A DNA stretch of 64,000 nucleotides from Streptomyces prunicolor NBRC 13075 (GTDB taxonomy: Bacteria > Actinomycetota > Actinomycetes > Streptomycetales > Streptomycetaceae), in assembly GCF_000367365.1 (NCBI RefSeq), contig NZ_BARF01000069.1, positions 58,161-122,160 on the forward strand. Reading direction: 5' to 3'. The notes under the pieces are model-generated. The model worked only from the letters and a program-made list of their open reading frames with translations, ran no database searches and was not told where the DNA came from. The position numbers were made by a program, and so were the translations under genes. Shown piece by piece: positions 16,643-25,526 of the stretch. The first letter of the stretch is position 1; every line of letters begins with the position of its first letter.

Positions 16643-18771
16643 TGGGGGGTTGCCTTCTCGGTCGGGGACTGCGCGGGGGTCTTGAGGTGTTGCGCCGGGG
16701 TCTTGGGGAGCTGGGCCTGGATCGCCGTGATGGCGACGGTGTTGACGATGTCCGAGACGAGGGCGCCCCGGGACAGGTCGTTGACCGGCTTGCGCAGGCC
16801 CTGCAACACCGGCCCGACCGCGATCGCGCCGGCCGAACGCTGCACGGCCTTGTAGGTGTTGTTGCCGGTGTTCAGGTCGGGGAAGATCAACACGCTTGCC
16901 TGACCGGCGACTTCGGACTCCGGCATCTTGGTGGCGGCGACACTCGGCTCGACGGCGGCGTCGTACTGGATCGGCCCCTCGATGCGCAGATCGGCCCGCC
17001 GCAGCCGGACCAGTTCGGTCGCTTCGCGCACCTTGTCGACGTCGGCGCCCGAGCCGGACGTACCGGTGGAGTACGACAGCATCGCGATCCGGGCCGCGAC
17101 GCCGAACTGCTCGGCGGTGGCGGCGGATTGGATGGCGATGTCGGCCAACTGCTCGGCGTTCGGGTCTGGGTTGACCGCACAGTCGCCGTACACCAGCACC
17201 TTGTCGGCGAGGCACATGAAGAAGACGGACGAGACGATGTCGGCGTCCGGCTTGGTCTTGATGATCTCGAAGGCGGGCCGGATGGTGGCCGCCGTGGAGT
17301 GTACGGCGCCGGAGACCATCCCGTCCGCGAGCCCTTCCTGCACCATCAGGGTCCCGAAGTAGTTCACGTCGGCGACGACGTCGTAGGCCAGCTCGACGGT
17401 CACGCCCTTGTGGGCGCGGAGTTGGGCGTACTTCTCGGCGAAACGGTCGCGGAGTTCGGAGGTGGTCGGGTCGATGAGCTGGGCCGCGGTGAGGTCGATG
17501 CCGAGGTCGGCGGCCCGCTTGCGGATCTGGTCCTCGGGGCCGAGCAGGGTCAACTCGCAGACACCGCGCCGCAATAGCACCTCGGCGGCGTGCAGGACGC
17601 GGGGCTCGGTGCCCTCGGGGAGGACGATCCGGCGCTTGTCGGAGCGGGCCCGCTCCAGGAGCGTGTGCTCGAACATCATCGGGGTGAGTCGGTCGCTGCT
17701 CGGCGCCGAGACCCGCTTGAGCAGGTCGCTCGTGTCGACGTACCGCTCGAAGAGGCCGAGCGCGGTCTCCGCCTTGCGCGGGGTGGCCGCGTTCAACTTC
17801 CCCTCCAGGGAGAAGAGTTCGGCGGCGGTGGGGAAGGACGTGCCGGGCACGGAGACCACCGGGGTGCCGGGCGCGAGGCGGGCGGCGAGGGTGAGGATCC
17901 CGTGGCTGGGCACCTCGTTCAGGGTGAGCAGGACGCCGGCTATCGGCGGGGTGCCGGCGCTGTGCGCGGCGAGGGCGCCGATGACGAGGTCGGCGCGGTC
18001 GCCCGGGGTGACGACGAGGCAGCCAGGGGTCAGCGCCTTGAGGAAGTTGGGCAGCATCGCCCCGCCGAAGACGAAGTCGAGCGCGTCCCGGGCGAGCCCG
18101 GAGTCGTCCCCGAGGAGGACCTTGCCGCCGAGCGCGTGGGTGATCTGGGCGACGGTCGGCGCGGAGAGGGCGGGCTCGTCCGGTACGACGTAACAGGGCA
18201 CCGGCAGCCGGGTGGTGAGCCGCTGCGCGATCTCGTCCCGGTCCTCGCGGGCGACCCGGTTGGTGACCATGGCGAGGACGTCGCAGCCGAGGCCGTCGTA
18301 GGCGCGATAGGCGTTGCGCGTCTCGGCGAGGACGGACTCGGCGGTCTGCTTGCGGCCGCCGACGACGGGGATCACGGAGGCGCCGAACTCGTTCGCGAGG
18401 CGGGCGTTGAGGGCCAGCTCGTCCGGGAACTGGGTGTCCGCGAAGTCCGTCCCGAGGACGAGGACGACGTCGTAGTCGCGGGCGACGAGATGGAACCGGT
18501 CGACAAGAGTCGACACCAGCTCATCGGTCCCCTGCTCGGCCTGGAGGGCGGAGGCCTCGTGGTAGTCCATGCCGTAGACGGTGGCCGGGTCCTGGGAGAG
18601 CCGGTAGCGCGCACGCAGCAGTTCGAACAGGCGGTCGGGGCCGTCGTGGACGAGGGGGCGGAACACCCCCACCCGGTCGACCTGGCGGGTCAGGAGTTCC
18701 ATGACCCCCAGCTCGACGACCTGACGGCCGTCGCCGCGGTCGATCCCGGTCACGTACACGCTGCGGGTCAC
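16639..18771 (-). CDS. pta: Phosphate acetyltransferase (long form with DRTGG domain)
   Basis: 710 residues, the long three-domain type. The N-terminal third is a P-loop-derived AAA_26/BioD-like domain (SVYVTGIDRGDGRQVVEL). The middle is a DRTGG regulatory domain (about 215-330). The C-terminal catalytic PTA_PTB domain begins near TPMMFEHTLLERARSDKRRIVLPEG and holds DGMVSGAVHSTAATIRPAFEII and SVFFMCL. It converts acetyl-CoA and phosphate to acetyl phosphate and CoA. GTG 18771 is preceded by GGAAGAGGAG. It is first of the pta-ackA pair, followed by pyk on the same strand. Confidence 0.95.
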   Translation of the reverse strand: MTRSVYVTGIDRGDGRQVVELGVMELLTRQVDRVGVFRPLVHDGPDRLFELLRARYRLSQDPATVYGMDYHEASALQAEQGTDELVSTLVDRFHLVARDYDVVLVLGTDFADTQFPDELALNARLANEFGASVIPVVGGRKQTAESVLAETRNAYRAYDGLGCDVLAMVTNRVAREDRDEIAQRLTTRLPVPCYVVPDEPALSAPTVAQITHALGGKVLLGDDSGLARDALDFVFGGAMLPNFLKALTPGCLVVTPGDRADLVIGALAAHSAGTPPIAGVLLTLNEVPSHGILTLAARLAPGTPVVSVPGTSFPTAAELFSLEGKLNAATPRKAETALGLFERYVDTSDLLKRVSAPSSDRLTPMMFEHTLLERARSDKRRIVLPEGTEPRVLHAAEVLLRRGVCELTLLGPEDQIRKRAADLGIDLTAAQLIDPTTSELRDRFAEKYAQLRAHKGVTVELAYDVVADVNYFGTLMVQEGLADGMVSGAVHSTAATIRPAFEIIKTKPDADIVSSVFFMCLADKVLVYGDCAVNPDPNAEQLADIAIQSAATAEQFGVAARIAMLSYSTGTSGSGADVDKVREATELVRLRRADLRIEGPIQYDAAVEPSVAATKMPESEVAGQASVLIFPDLNTGNNTYKAVQRSAGAIAVGPVLQGLRKPVNDLSRGALVSDIVNTVAITAIQAQLPKTPAQHLKTPAQSPTEKATPQ

Positions 18772-19024
18772 GCGTGGTCTCCTCTTCCGGTTCCGGCAGA
18801 TTCTGACGGTTTCTGGTTCTCGGGGCTTCTGGTTCTCAGGGTTTCTGGCTGCCCGTTTCGACGGTCATAAAAATCGCCCACCTGGGTGAGCGGAACCCTC
18901 TTGACAATACCTCCGGGGGTGGTTAAGGCGCCCGTCAGTCCGGTGGGAGCGGCGACGCCCTGGGGGACGTGAAACAATCGGGTCCGGCTCACCGGTCTCA
19001 ACAGCGAGCAGGAGACACAGCACG
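18772..19024. promoter_or_regulatory. Divergent pta / pfkA promoter region
   Basis: These 253 bases separate the divergent pta and pfkA starts. For pfkA a TTGACA stands at 18901-18906 with TAAGGC after a 17-base spacer, a fair -35 with a weak -10. On the pta side three imperfect repeats of TTCTGGTTCTC lie between 18800 and 18850. Divergence places glycolytic PFK and acetate metabolism under one shared control region. Confidence 0.45.
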
Positions 19025-20050
19025 ATGCGCATCGGAGTTCTCACCGCAGGCGGCGACTGCCCCGGCCTGAACGCCGTGATCCGATCGGTCGTGCACCGAG
19101 CGGTCGACAACTACGGCGACGAGGTCATCGGCTTCGAGGACGGCTACGCCGGACTGCTCGAAGGCCACTACCGCAACCTCGACCTGGACGCGGTCAGCGG
19201 CATCCTCGCCCGCGGCGGCACGATCCTGGGCTCGTCCCGACTGGAGCGGGACCGCCTCCGCGAGGCCTGCGAGAACGCGCTGGACATCGCGCGCGACTTC
19301 GGGATCGACGCCTTGATCCCGATCGGCGGGGAAGGCACCTTGACAGCGGCGCGCATGTTGAGCGACGCAGGCCTGCCGGTGGTCGGGGTCCCCAAGACGA
19401 TCGACAACGACATCTCGTCGACGGACCGCACGTTCGGCTTCGACACGGCGGTCGGGGTCGCGACGGAGGCGATGGACCGCCTGAAGACGACGGCGGAGTC
19501 GCACCAGCGGGTGATGGTCGTCGAGGTCATGGGCCGGCACGCGGGCTGGATCGCGCTGGAGTCCGGCATGGCGGCGGGCGCGCACGGCATCTGCCTGCCC
19601 GAGCGGCCCTTCGACCCGGCCGACCTGGTCAAGATGGTCGAGGAACGCTTCGCCCGCGGCAAGAGGTTCGCCGTCGTGTGCGTGGCCGAGGGCGCGCACC
19701 CCGCCGAGGGTTCCATGGACTACAACAAGGGCGAGATCGACCAGTTCGGCCACGAGCGCTTCCAGGGCATCGGCACGGCGCTGGCCTACGAGTTGGAGCG
19801 CCGCCTCGGCAAGGAGGCCAAGCCGGTCATCCTCGGCCACATCCAGCGCGGCGGCGTACCGACCGCGTACGACCGGGTGTTGGCGACGCGCTTCGGCTGG
19901 CACGCGGTGGAGGCCGCGCACCAGGGGGAGTTCGGACGGATGACCGCGCTGCGGGGGACGGACGTGGTGATGGTGCCGTTGGCCGAGGCGGTCACCGAGT
20001 TGAAGACGGTGCCGAAGGACCGGATGGACGAGGCGGAGTCGGTTTTCTAG
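19025..20050 (+). CDS. pfkA: ATP-dependent 6-phosphofructokinase (actinobacterial group)
   Basis: 341 residues. It phosphorylates fructose 6-phosphate to the 1,6-bisphosphate in glycolysis. MRIGVLTAGGDCPGLNAVIR is the phosphate-binding N-terminus. The catalytic TIDND spans 125-129 (Asp127 as general base). Gly104 in GGEGT is the residue expected for ATP rather than pyrophosphate as donor. VMVVEVMGRHAGWIALESG and GHIQRGGVPTAYDRVLATR are further signatures. ATG 19025 is well placed, with AGCAGGAGAC upstream. Streptomyces carry several pfkA paralogues; from its place next to pta this is probably the pfkA2-type copy. Confidence 0.95.
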   Translation: MRIGVLTAGGDCPGLNAVIRSVVHRAVDNYGDEVIGFEDGYAGLLEGHYRNLDLDAVSGILARGGTILGSSRLERDRLREACENALDIARDFGIDALIPIGGEGTLTAARMLSDAGLPVVGVPKTIDNDISSTDRTFGFDTAVGVATEAMDRLKTTAESHQRVMVVEVMGRHAGWIALESGMAAGAHGICLPERPFDPADLVKMVEERFARGKRFAVVCVAEGAHPAEGSMDYNKGEIDQFGHERFQGIGTALAYELERRLGKEAKPVILGHIQRGGVPTAYDRVLATRFGWHAVEAAHQGEFGRMTALRGTDVVMVPLAEAVTELKTVPKDRMDEAESVF

Positions 20051-20162
20051 CCGGTTCGTTTCCGGCCGGGGGTTCCAGCGGGTTCGTTTCCGGCCGGGGG
20101 TTCTGGCCGGGGTTTCGAGGCTGGGGTTCGTTTTCGGCGGGTGCTGCTCTACGGCTGCGTGC

Positions 20163-20903
20163 TCAGTACGTACTCCTCTCGACCATGGACCAGAAACGGC
20201 TGATGATCTGGTCGAGGAAGTCCCGGCCGGCCTCGTTCGCGTCGACGGCGGAGTTGCCGCCGCCCCAGTTGAGGGTGGCGACCATCTGCGCCTGGTAGTC
20301 CTCGTGCAACTCCTGGAGGGAGTCCTCCAGGAGCCGCCGGTCCAGCGGCACCATCTTGCCGATCTGCCGTACGTGGGCCTGCCAGCGGGTGGTCATGGCG
20401 CCGCGCAGCAACTCCGCGAGCTTGCTGTCGCGCCCCGTGACGCTGATGAAGTCGGGCAGCGAGAGGTCGAGCAGATCGGCGAGCGCGGAGGACTGGCGCT
20501 CGGTGCCGCGCCACTGGTCGTGCTCCTCCATCCGTAGATACGCGAGGAGTTCGAGCCCGACGGCCCGGGCGACGTCCTCCGGCGCGAGGCCCCGGGCGAG
20601 GCGATGCTCACGCAGCGTGCGTGGCTTGCCGATGAGTTCGGCCGGGGAACACCACAACACACCGGACAGCGCGGCGAGTTCGGGACCGGAGGGCGCGGTG
20701 AGTCCTCGCTCCCAGGCGATGACCAGGTCAGGCGTGACGTAGGGGAGCCCGTACGAGGCACGCATGCCGTACGCGACGTGTTCGGGACCCATGTTGAGCG
20801 CGGTACGTAGCCGCCGGGCGGCGGGCGCGTCGAACGGCGGGGTGGGTGGCGTGGGCGGCGTGGACTGGCTGGGTTGAACTGGGGGTCGGCGCACGGGCCA
20901 CAA
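20163..20903 (-). CDS. XRE-like helix-turn-helix regulator
   Basis: 246 residues. After a Pro-rich leader (PVQPSQSTPPTPPTPP) come two HTH-like segments: RRLRTALNMGPEHVAYGMRASYGLPYVTPDLVIAWERG, and LREHRLARGLAPEDVARAVGLELLAYLRMEE, which is the clearest XRE-type helix pair. The C-terminal half is helical with no enzyme motif. The TTG at 20903 gives the longest frame; GTG 20894 is equally possible, and neither has a strong ribosome binding site. It faces pfkA convergently, a neighbour relation I recall from other Streptomyces. Target genes unknown. Confidence 0.8.
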   Translation of the reverse strand: MWPVRRPPVQPSQSTPPTPPTPPFDAPAARRLRTALNMGPEHVAYGMRASYGLPYVTPDLVIAWERGLTAPSGPELAALSGVLWCSPAELIGKPRTLREHRLARGLAPEDVARAVGLELLAYLRMEEHDQWRGTERQSSALADLLDLSLPDFISVTGRDSKLAELLRGAMTTRWQAHVRQIGKMVPLDRRLLEDSLQELHEDYQAQMVATLNWGGGNSAVDANEAGRDFLDQIISRFWSMVERSTY

Positions 20904-21328
20904 GCTAGGGGCGCCGGAGTGCGGTGACTACGGTCTGTTCGGCCAGGATTACGGATTGTAGGAACGTACGGATTCGGTCGACCGGCGGGCATGCGGTGCG
21001 GCCGGGGTGGGGGAGATCGGTGACGCTGAGTGGTGGCGAGGAGAGGTGAGGGGCGGGCAGGGGACGGGTGCCGGTCGATGAATATGCCTCCCTACCTTGC
21101 CATTCGCCGGTGCGGTGGACTCCGGGGGTCGTTCTGTCGGCGTCCTGTCGGCGTCGGGTGTGTGGGCGGGGGTCGAAGGGGAGTGCGTTTGTGGTGGGGG
21201 TGGTGATCGGGTGTGGGGGGAAGTGGGGGGTGGCGCAAAGTCGTCTCTGGGTGGGCGGGGGGTGTCCGGGGGCGGGGGCGGGCGGGGTGTTCAGGTGCGT
21301 GTCCGGTGGGCGGTGGCGGCCGGGTCGT
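20904..21328. other. G-rich non-coding interval
   Basis: No gene supported. From about 21165 to 21290 the plus strand is strongly G-rich with many G3-G6 runs (for example GTGGGGGGAAGTGGGGGG), so quadruplex formation is possible. A 15-base direct repeat GTTCAGGTGCGTGTC occurs at 21289-21303 and 21327-21341; the second copy overlaps the 3' end of the flavoprotein gene, as if its end had been partly duplicated. Confidence 0.5.
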
Positions 21329-21877
21329 TCAGGTGCGTGTCGCGTCTACGGCCGCATCCAGCACCAGCCGCCAGGGGAACTCCTTCGGCCTGCCCTGCCC
21401 GGGTTGGTTCGGCACGAAGCCGCCCTCGCCGTACAGGAGTTGGACGCCCATGGCGCGCAACTCGGCGACGCTGCGCTCGAATTGCCGGTGCTGTACGTAG
21501 GCCGAGTTGACGCAGGGCATCGCGACGATGGGGATGCCCTTGCCGATGCCTTCGGCGACGACACCGACCACGAAGTCGTGGGTGAGGCCCAGCGCCCATG
21601 AGTTGACCGTGTTGAAGGTCACCGGCGCGAACGCGATGACGTCCGCCTTCGGCCATACGTCCGGCTCGCCGGGCATCTTGTACTTGCTGCGTACGGGGTG
21701 GTCTGTCAGCTGGGTCAGTTCGCCGAGTTGGGGTTCGAGCCAGAGGGCGGCGGTGGGGGTGAGACCGAGGCATACGTCGAAGTTGCGGGCCTGGGCGTCC
21801 TTGATGACCTTGGCGATGTCGAAGACGGGGGGTGCGGCGGAGGCGAAGAGGTAGAGGACGCGGGGGGTGGTCGTCAT
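21329..21877 (-). CDS. Flavoprotein (HFCD/phosphopantothenoylcysteine decarboxylase-like)
   Basis: 182 residues with a Rossmann-like start (RVLYLFASAAPPVFDIAKVIKDAQARNFDVCLGLTPTAALWL), the segment KADVIAFAPVTFNTVNSWALGLTHDFVVGVVAEGIGKGIPIVAMPCVNSAY and a short C-terminal helix. The pattern APVTFNT..W..G and the PCVN loop match the flavin-binding HFCD superfamily (PPC decarboxylase/EpiD-like). Substrate unknown. ATG 21877 is at the start of the fold; the longer frame adds only shadow sequence. It diverges from the XRE regulator gene at 21995, so the two probably share control. Confidence 0.87.
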   Translation of the reverse strand: MTTTPRVLYLFASAAPPVFDIAKVIKDAQARNFDVCLGLTPTAALWLEPQLGELTQLTDHPVRSKYKMPGEPDVWPKADVIAFAPVTFNTVNSWALGLTHDFVVGVVAEGIGKGIPIVAMPCVNSAYVQHRQFERSVAELRAMGVQLLYGEGGFVPNQPGQGRPKEFPWRLVLDAAVDATRT

Positions 21878-21994
21878 GGGGCCTATCCGATCACACACAA
21901 CCGCCCCTGCTCCGGAGGGAGTCGGGGCGGAAGGGCACGGCCGTGTGGTGCGGCCTGGGTACTGTTCCAGTGGCTGCTCAGAATGGAGACCGGT

Positions 21995-23179
21995 ATGCCG
22001 ACACTGGACGAGAACCATACGGGCGCCCGTATCAGGGAACAGCGCAGACTGGCCCGACTCACCCAGCGCCAGCTCGCCGCTCGGCTGCCCTATTCCTACA
22101 GTCTGCTGAACCAGGTCGAATGTGGCGCCCGACCGGCCACGGCCGACTTCGTCGCCGCCATCGCGCGCGTGCTCCAGATCGACGTCACCGTGCTCACCGG
22201 GCAGCCGTACGTGACCGAGTTGCAGCGCGACCGGCTCGCCGAACTGGTGCGGCCGATCCGGGAGTCCCTAGACCTCTACGACCTCGGCCCGAATCCGGAT
22301 CTGACGGTCCGGTCGGCGGATCAGCTCATGGCTGGGGCCGATCACCTGTGCGCGGAGGTCCGGGCCACGCACCTGCGCAACGCGGCCCGCGAACTGCCGG
22401 GCCTGGTCGCCGAACTCACCCACAGCGCCTGGTCGACGCCCTCGACCGAACTGTGGCAGGCACTGGCCTCGACCTATCGCACGGCACACGACATCAGCGT
22501 GAAGCTCGGCTACTACGACCTCTCCTCGGTCGCCCTGGACCGAATGGCATGGGCGGCGGAGCGTGCTTCCGACGCCTGCCTGGGCGCGGTGCGCCAGTAC
22601 ATGCGGGCGCTGGTCTACTTCCGTGAGGGGGAGTACGGGATCGGGCAGCGGCTGATCGCCTCGGGACACACGGTGGTCGGCCAAGCCGCCAAGACCCGTG
22701 AGGCCTTGGCGGTCACCGGACAACTCCATCTCGGAGGCTCCGTCATTGCCGCGCGCGCTGACGACGAGGCAGGCGTCGGCCGGCACATCACCGAGGCTCA
22801 CAGGATTGCGAAGCGCATCGGAGACGCTTCCGAGGTGCACTGGCTCAGTTTCGGGCCGGCCAACGTCGCCCTGCACAAGATGTCCGCCGCCGTCGAGATG
22901 CGGCGCTACGACGACGCACTCAAGCAGGCCCGGAAGATCAGGCTACCTTCGCAACTGGCGACTTCCCGCCGCGCGCACTTCCTGATCGACCAGGCACGCA
23001 CCGAGATGGAGACCGGGCACACCGAGGCTGCCCTGAAGTCACTGGTCGAGGCGCGTCGTCTGGCTCCCGAACAGACCCGCTACCACCCGGCGGCCCGGGA
23101 CACGATCACAGGTCTGGTGCACCTGTCCCGGCGGACGCCGGACACGCTCAGCCACCTGGCGGCCTGGGTCGGCCTGTAG
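21995..23179 (+). CDS. XRE-family regulator with TPR-like C-terminal domain
   Basis: 394 residues. HTH at 10-65: GARIREQRRLARLTQRQLAARLPYSYSLLNQVECGARPATADFVAAIARVL. The rest is helical repeat (LWQALASTYRTAHDISVKLGYYDLSSVALDRMAWAAERA; TEMETGHTEAALKSLVEARRLAPEQ), as in peptide- or ligand-sensing actinobacterial XRE regulators. ATG 21995 is taken because GGAGA stands five bases before it; an ATG at 21983 is in frame too. It lies upstream of three co-directional accessory genes, which it may control through dyads after its stop. Confidence 0.85.
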   Translation: MPTLDENHTGARIREQRRLARLTQRQLAARLPYSYSLLNQVECGARPATADFVAAIARVLQIDVTVLTGQPYVTELQRDRLAELVRPIRESLDLYDLGPNPDLTVRSADQLMAGADHLCAEVRATHLRNAARELPGLVAELTHSAWSTPSTELWQALASTYRTAHDISVKLGYYDLSSVALDRMAWAAERASDACLGAVRQYMRALVYFREGEYGIGQRLIASGHTVVGQAAKTREALAVTGQLHLGGSVIAARADDEAGVGRHITEAHRIAKRIGDASEVHWLSFGPANVALHKMSAAVEMRRYDDALKQARKIRLPSQLATSRRAHFLIDQARTEMETGHTEAALKSLVEARRLAPEQTRYHPAARDTITGLVHLSRRTPDTLSHLAAWVGL

Positions 23180-23193
23180 CGCACTGCGCTCAC

Positions 23194-23243
23194 AACGCTC
23201 ACGGATCTGTGAGCGTTCCCCTCTTCTCACAGCGTCACGCTGT
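23194..23243. promoter_or_regulatory. Two dyads upstream of the Cys-rich gene
   Basis: AACGCTCAC-ggatct-GTGAGCGTT at 23194-23217 (9-base perfect arms) is followed by ACAGCG-tca-CGCTGT at 23229-23243. TCACA-type half-sites recur through the interval. The first may terminate the XRE gene; together they look like operators in front of the next gene, for which the XRE protein is the obvious candidate. Confidence 0.5.
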
Positions 23244-23353
23244 ACTCACACCTGGTCAACACCCTTGCTGTGGGGCCTCGTTCGACGCCAGGTGCGCCCC
23301 GGCAGTCGCGCGCACGACTCCGGGGCCGGCCAACGCTGCTGAGGAGTGTCGAC

Positions 23354-24034
23354 ATGACGAACGGTACCGCCCTGCGAAAGCCGGAGGTCAAGATGACCAT
23401 CCGGGTGTACTCGGTGAACGGCGACGGCACAGTCACCGAGGATCGGGGCGTCGTGAACATCCTGGAGGCGCAGAACCTACCGCTGGGCTCTGCTGTCCTG
23501 CCGTGCCGGTGCTACCGCTGCACGGCGCAGGGAGACCAACCCGCCAACGCCTCCCGCCCGGAGACACCGCCGTTTCCCGACATCATGCGCATGCGGGCCG
23601 ACGCTGCCGAATTCCTCGACGTGTGCGTGCCGTTGCCACGCTACGAGGATGTGCAGAACGCCGCGGCCGACTGCCATCGCAACCTGCTGAAGCTGATCCC
23701 CGAAATCGAGCAGCTCGCGGGACGCCTCCCGGATGACGACATCCCGGCCAAGGTCGCACAGGCCGGAGTCGCGGAAGCCCGGTGCCGCCTCTACGAGATC
23801 GAGGCCGTGGGCCTGGACGGTGAAGTCAAGCGGGTCCAACGGTTGGCCCGTTCCGTCCTCGCACTCTGCGATCACCATGACTCTCTGACCGGCCTCACGA
23901 TGTGCCTGGCCTGTGACGACCCGATCCAAGGCGGCGAAGAATCCCAGCCGTACGACAAGGTCGGCCCCTCGGGCGGCGTGGCGAGGGCGGGATGTATCCA
24001 CGCGAAGTGCGCCAACAGACTGCGCCATCGCTGA
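23354..24034 (+). CDS. Hypothetical protein with N- and C-terminal Cys clusters
   Basis: 226 residues. Cys51, Cys53 and Cys56 sit in LPCRCYRCTAQ, and four more Cys lie near the C-terminus (MCLACDDPI and GCIHAKC). Such pairs suggest zinc binding. The middle is helical (NAAADCHRNLLKLIPEIEQLAGRL; ARCRLYEIEAVGLDGEVKRVQRLARSVL). ATG 23354 has GAGGAG nine bases upstream; another in-frame Met14 precedes TIRVYSVNGDG. It is the first gene of a group under the XRE regulator. I recognise no family and assign no function. Confidence 0.7.
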   Translation: MTNGTALRKPEVKMTIRVYSVNGDGTVTEDRGVVNILEAQNLPLGSAVLPCRCYRCTAQGDQPANASRPETPPFPDIMRMRADAAEFLDVCVPLPRYEDVQNAAADCHRNLLKLIPEIEQLAGRLPDDDIPAKVAQAGVAEARCRLYEIEAVGLDGEVKRVQRLARSVLALCDHHDSLTGLTMCLACDDPIQGGEESQPYDKVGPSGGVARAGCIHAKCANRLRHR

Positions 24035-24128
24035 CGAGGATCTCCCCGCCCTCAACAGGGGCTCCATAGCGGCCGTTTCGGGTCAGGGCCGCGCGAACTC
24101 AAGCTCCTCTCGTAAGAAGGGAACTCCC

Positions 24129-24629
24129 ATGACCGCCACCCTCGACCACCCCGCAGGCACCCGTACCCGGGACCCGCAAGAACTCCTCAACGCGGTCGCC
24201 CCGCACATCACCGAACTGACCGTGAACATCTTCGACTCGGGCATGAGCATCTGGGACCGAGAGGCAGCCCTGCTGCTACGAGACCACACGATGGTCCGTG
24301 ACATGGCCGAACGCATCCTGGGCAACGCCGTCATGTACGTGATGGGCTCCATCGAGAACCCGGACGTACACCTCGGCGTCGGCAAGTTGGTCGACATCGG
24401 CGTGCATCAACTCATCCTCGACACGCCCGTCTGGTTCGGCATCTGCCGTCTGTACAACGACGGCCGGTACAAGCACCACGCCCCGTTCATCCAGCGCCGC
24501 AACGACGGCCTGTGCCTGCGCACCGGCGACTTCCTGAAGAGCCAAGGCTGGCCCGTGGACGAGGAGTTGTGGGCCATCGACGGCACTGACTGCTCGCCGT
24601 GCGACGACAAGGTTCCGGACAGCCACTGA
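24129..24629 (+). CDS. Hypothetical protein, 166 aa
   Basis: ATG 24129 has AGAAGGGA just upstream. The sequence is an ordinary soluble alpha/beta protein (ELLNAVAPHITELTVNIFDSGMSIWDREAALLLRDHTMVRDMAERILGNAVMYVMGSI) with a C-terminal KSQGWPVDEELWAIDGTDCSPC. No known motif. It lies 94 bases after the Cys-rich gene and 30 bases before the methyltransferase gene, all on one strand, so the three probably form a unit. Confidence 0.7.
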   Translation: MTATLDHPAGTRTRDPQELLNAVAPHITELTVNIFDSGMSIWDREAALLLRDHTMVRDMAERILGNAVMYVMGSIENPDVHLGVGKLVDIGVHQLILDTPVWFGICRLYNDGRYKHHAPFIQRRNDGLCLRTGDFLKSQGWPVDEELWAIDGTDCSPCDDKVPDSH

Positions 24630-24659
24630 CCGCCCGCTACAGTCGGTCCCCATTCCGAT

Positions 24660-25334
24660 ATGACGCGGAGGAACGACGCCGTGCCCGTACCCCACGACAT
24701 CCCGGCCGAGACCGCACTGTGGGACACCTACGCCGAGTCCGCCTTCAAGGACGACGCCGAGCCCACGTTCTGCTGGACGCAGTACGCCGGTCATGGGCCG
24801 GGCCCCGAGTTGCTCGGTGCCCCGCGCAGTGTGTTGGAGATCGGGTGCGGTACCGGCCGTTCCCTCGCGTATCTCGCGGGGCAGGGTGCTAGCGCGCAGG
24901 GTGTCGACCTTTCGCCGGTCATGGTCGAGAAGGTGAGCGAGCGGTGGGGTGACACCGGCGCCGAGTTCGCGTGCGGTGAGGTTCTGGAGTACCTCGCCTC
25001 ATGCGACGACACCTACGACGCGGTCTACTCGATCTTCGGTGCGGCCTGGTTCGTCGACCCGGGGCGGCTGTTTCCGCTTGTACGGGCGCGGCTCAACCCG
25101 GGAGGCGTCTTCGTGTTCTCGCAGCCGCCGGCCATCCCCGGGGCGTATGGGCCGCAGGGCATGTACAAGGGGGGCTTCGCGGGCAGGGCCATGTTCACGT
25201 ACCGGTACAGCTATCGGCCTGCGGTTTGGGAACGGTTGCTGACTCGGGCCGGGTTCTCGTCGGCTGTGGCGGCCGTGCTTGATGCGCCCGAGCCTGGACA
25301 TATTGGGACGTTGATCGTGCGCAGTGAGGCTTAG
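24660..25334 (+). CDS. Class I SAM-dependent methyltransferase
   Basis: 224 residues. Motif I VLEIGCGTGRSLAYLAGQGASAQGVDLSPVMVEK binds S-adenosylmethionine with the acidic residue at the end of strand 2 (GVDLS). Motif II/III equivalents are DDTYDAVYSIFGAAWFVDP and LNPGGVFVFSQP. The rest fits a small-molecule or protein methyltransferase; the substrate cannot be read from sequence. ATG 24660 gives a short N-terminal extension (TRRNDAVPVPHDIPAETALWDTYAES) and GTG 24681 is an alternative. It closes the XRE-linked group. Confidence 0.88.
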   Translation: MTRRNDAVPVPHDIPAETALWDTYAESAFKDDAEPTFCWTQYAGHGPGPELLGAPRSVLEIGCGTGRSLAYLAGQGASAQGVDLSPVMVEKVSERWGDTGAEFACGEVLEYLASCDDTYDAVYSIFGAAWFVDPGRLFPLVRARLNPGGVFVFSQPPAIPGAYGPQGMYKGGFAGRAMFTYRYSYRPAVWERLLTRAGFSSAVAAVLDAPEPGHIGTLIVRSEA

Positions 25335-25526
25335 CGTCAGTCCACGACGAATCGGACGGGTATGCGGGGCGCTCCACTCGCCGGTTGGCGACGGCCTGCC
25401 GTGCGCGAAGGCAGACGGTGCTGCGGGTTCCTGGGGGTGTGTGGTGCGGGAGTGCGCGGTGGAGTGGGGGCTCGAGGGTTTGCGGGGGTGTGGGTTGGGA
25501 GGAGGTGACGCGGGGTGGGGTGGTGG

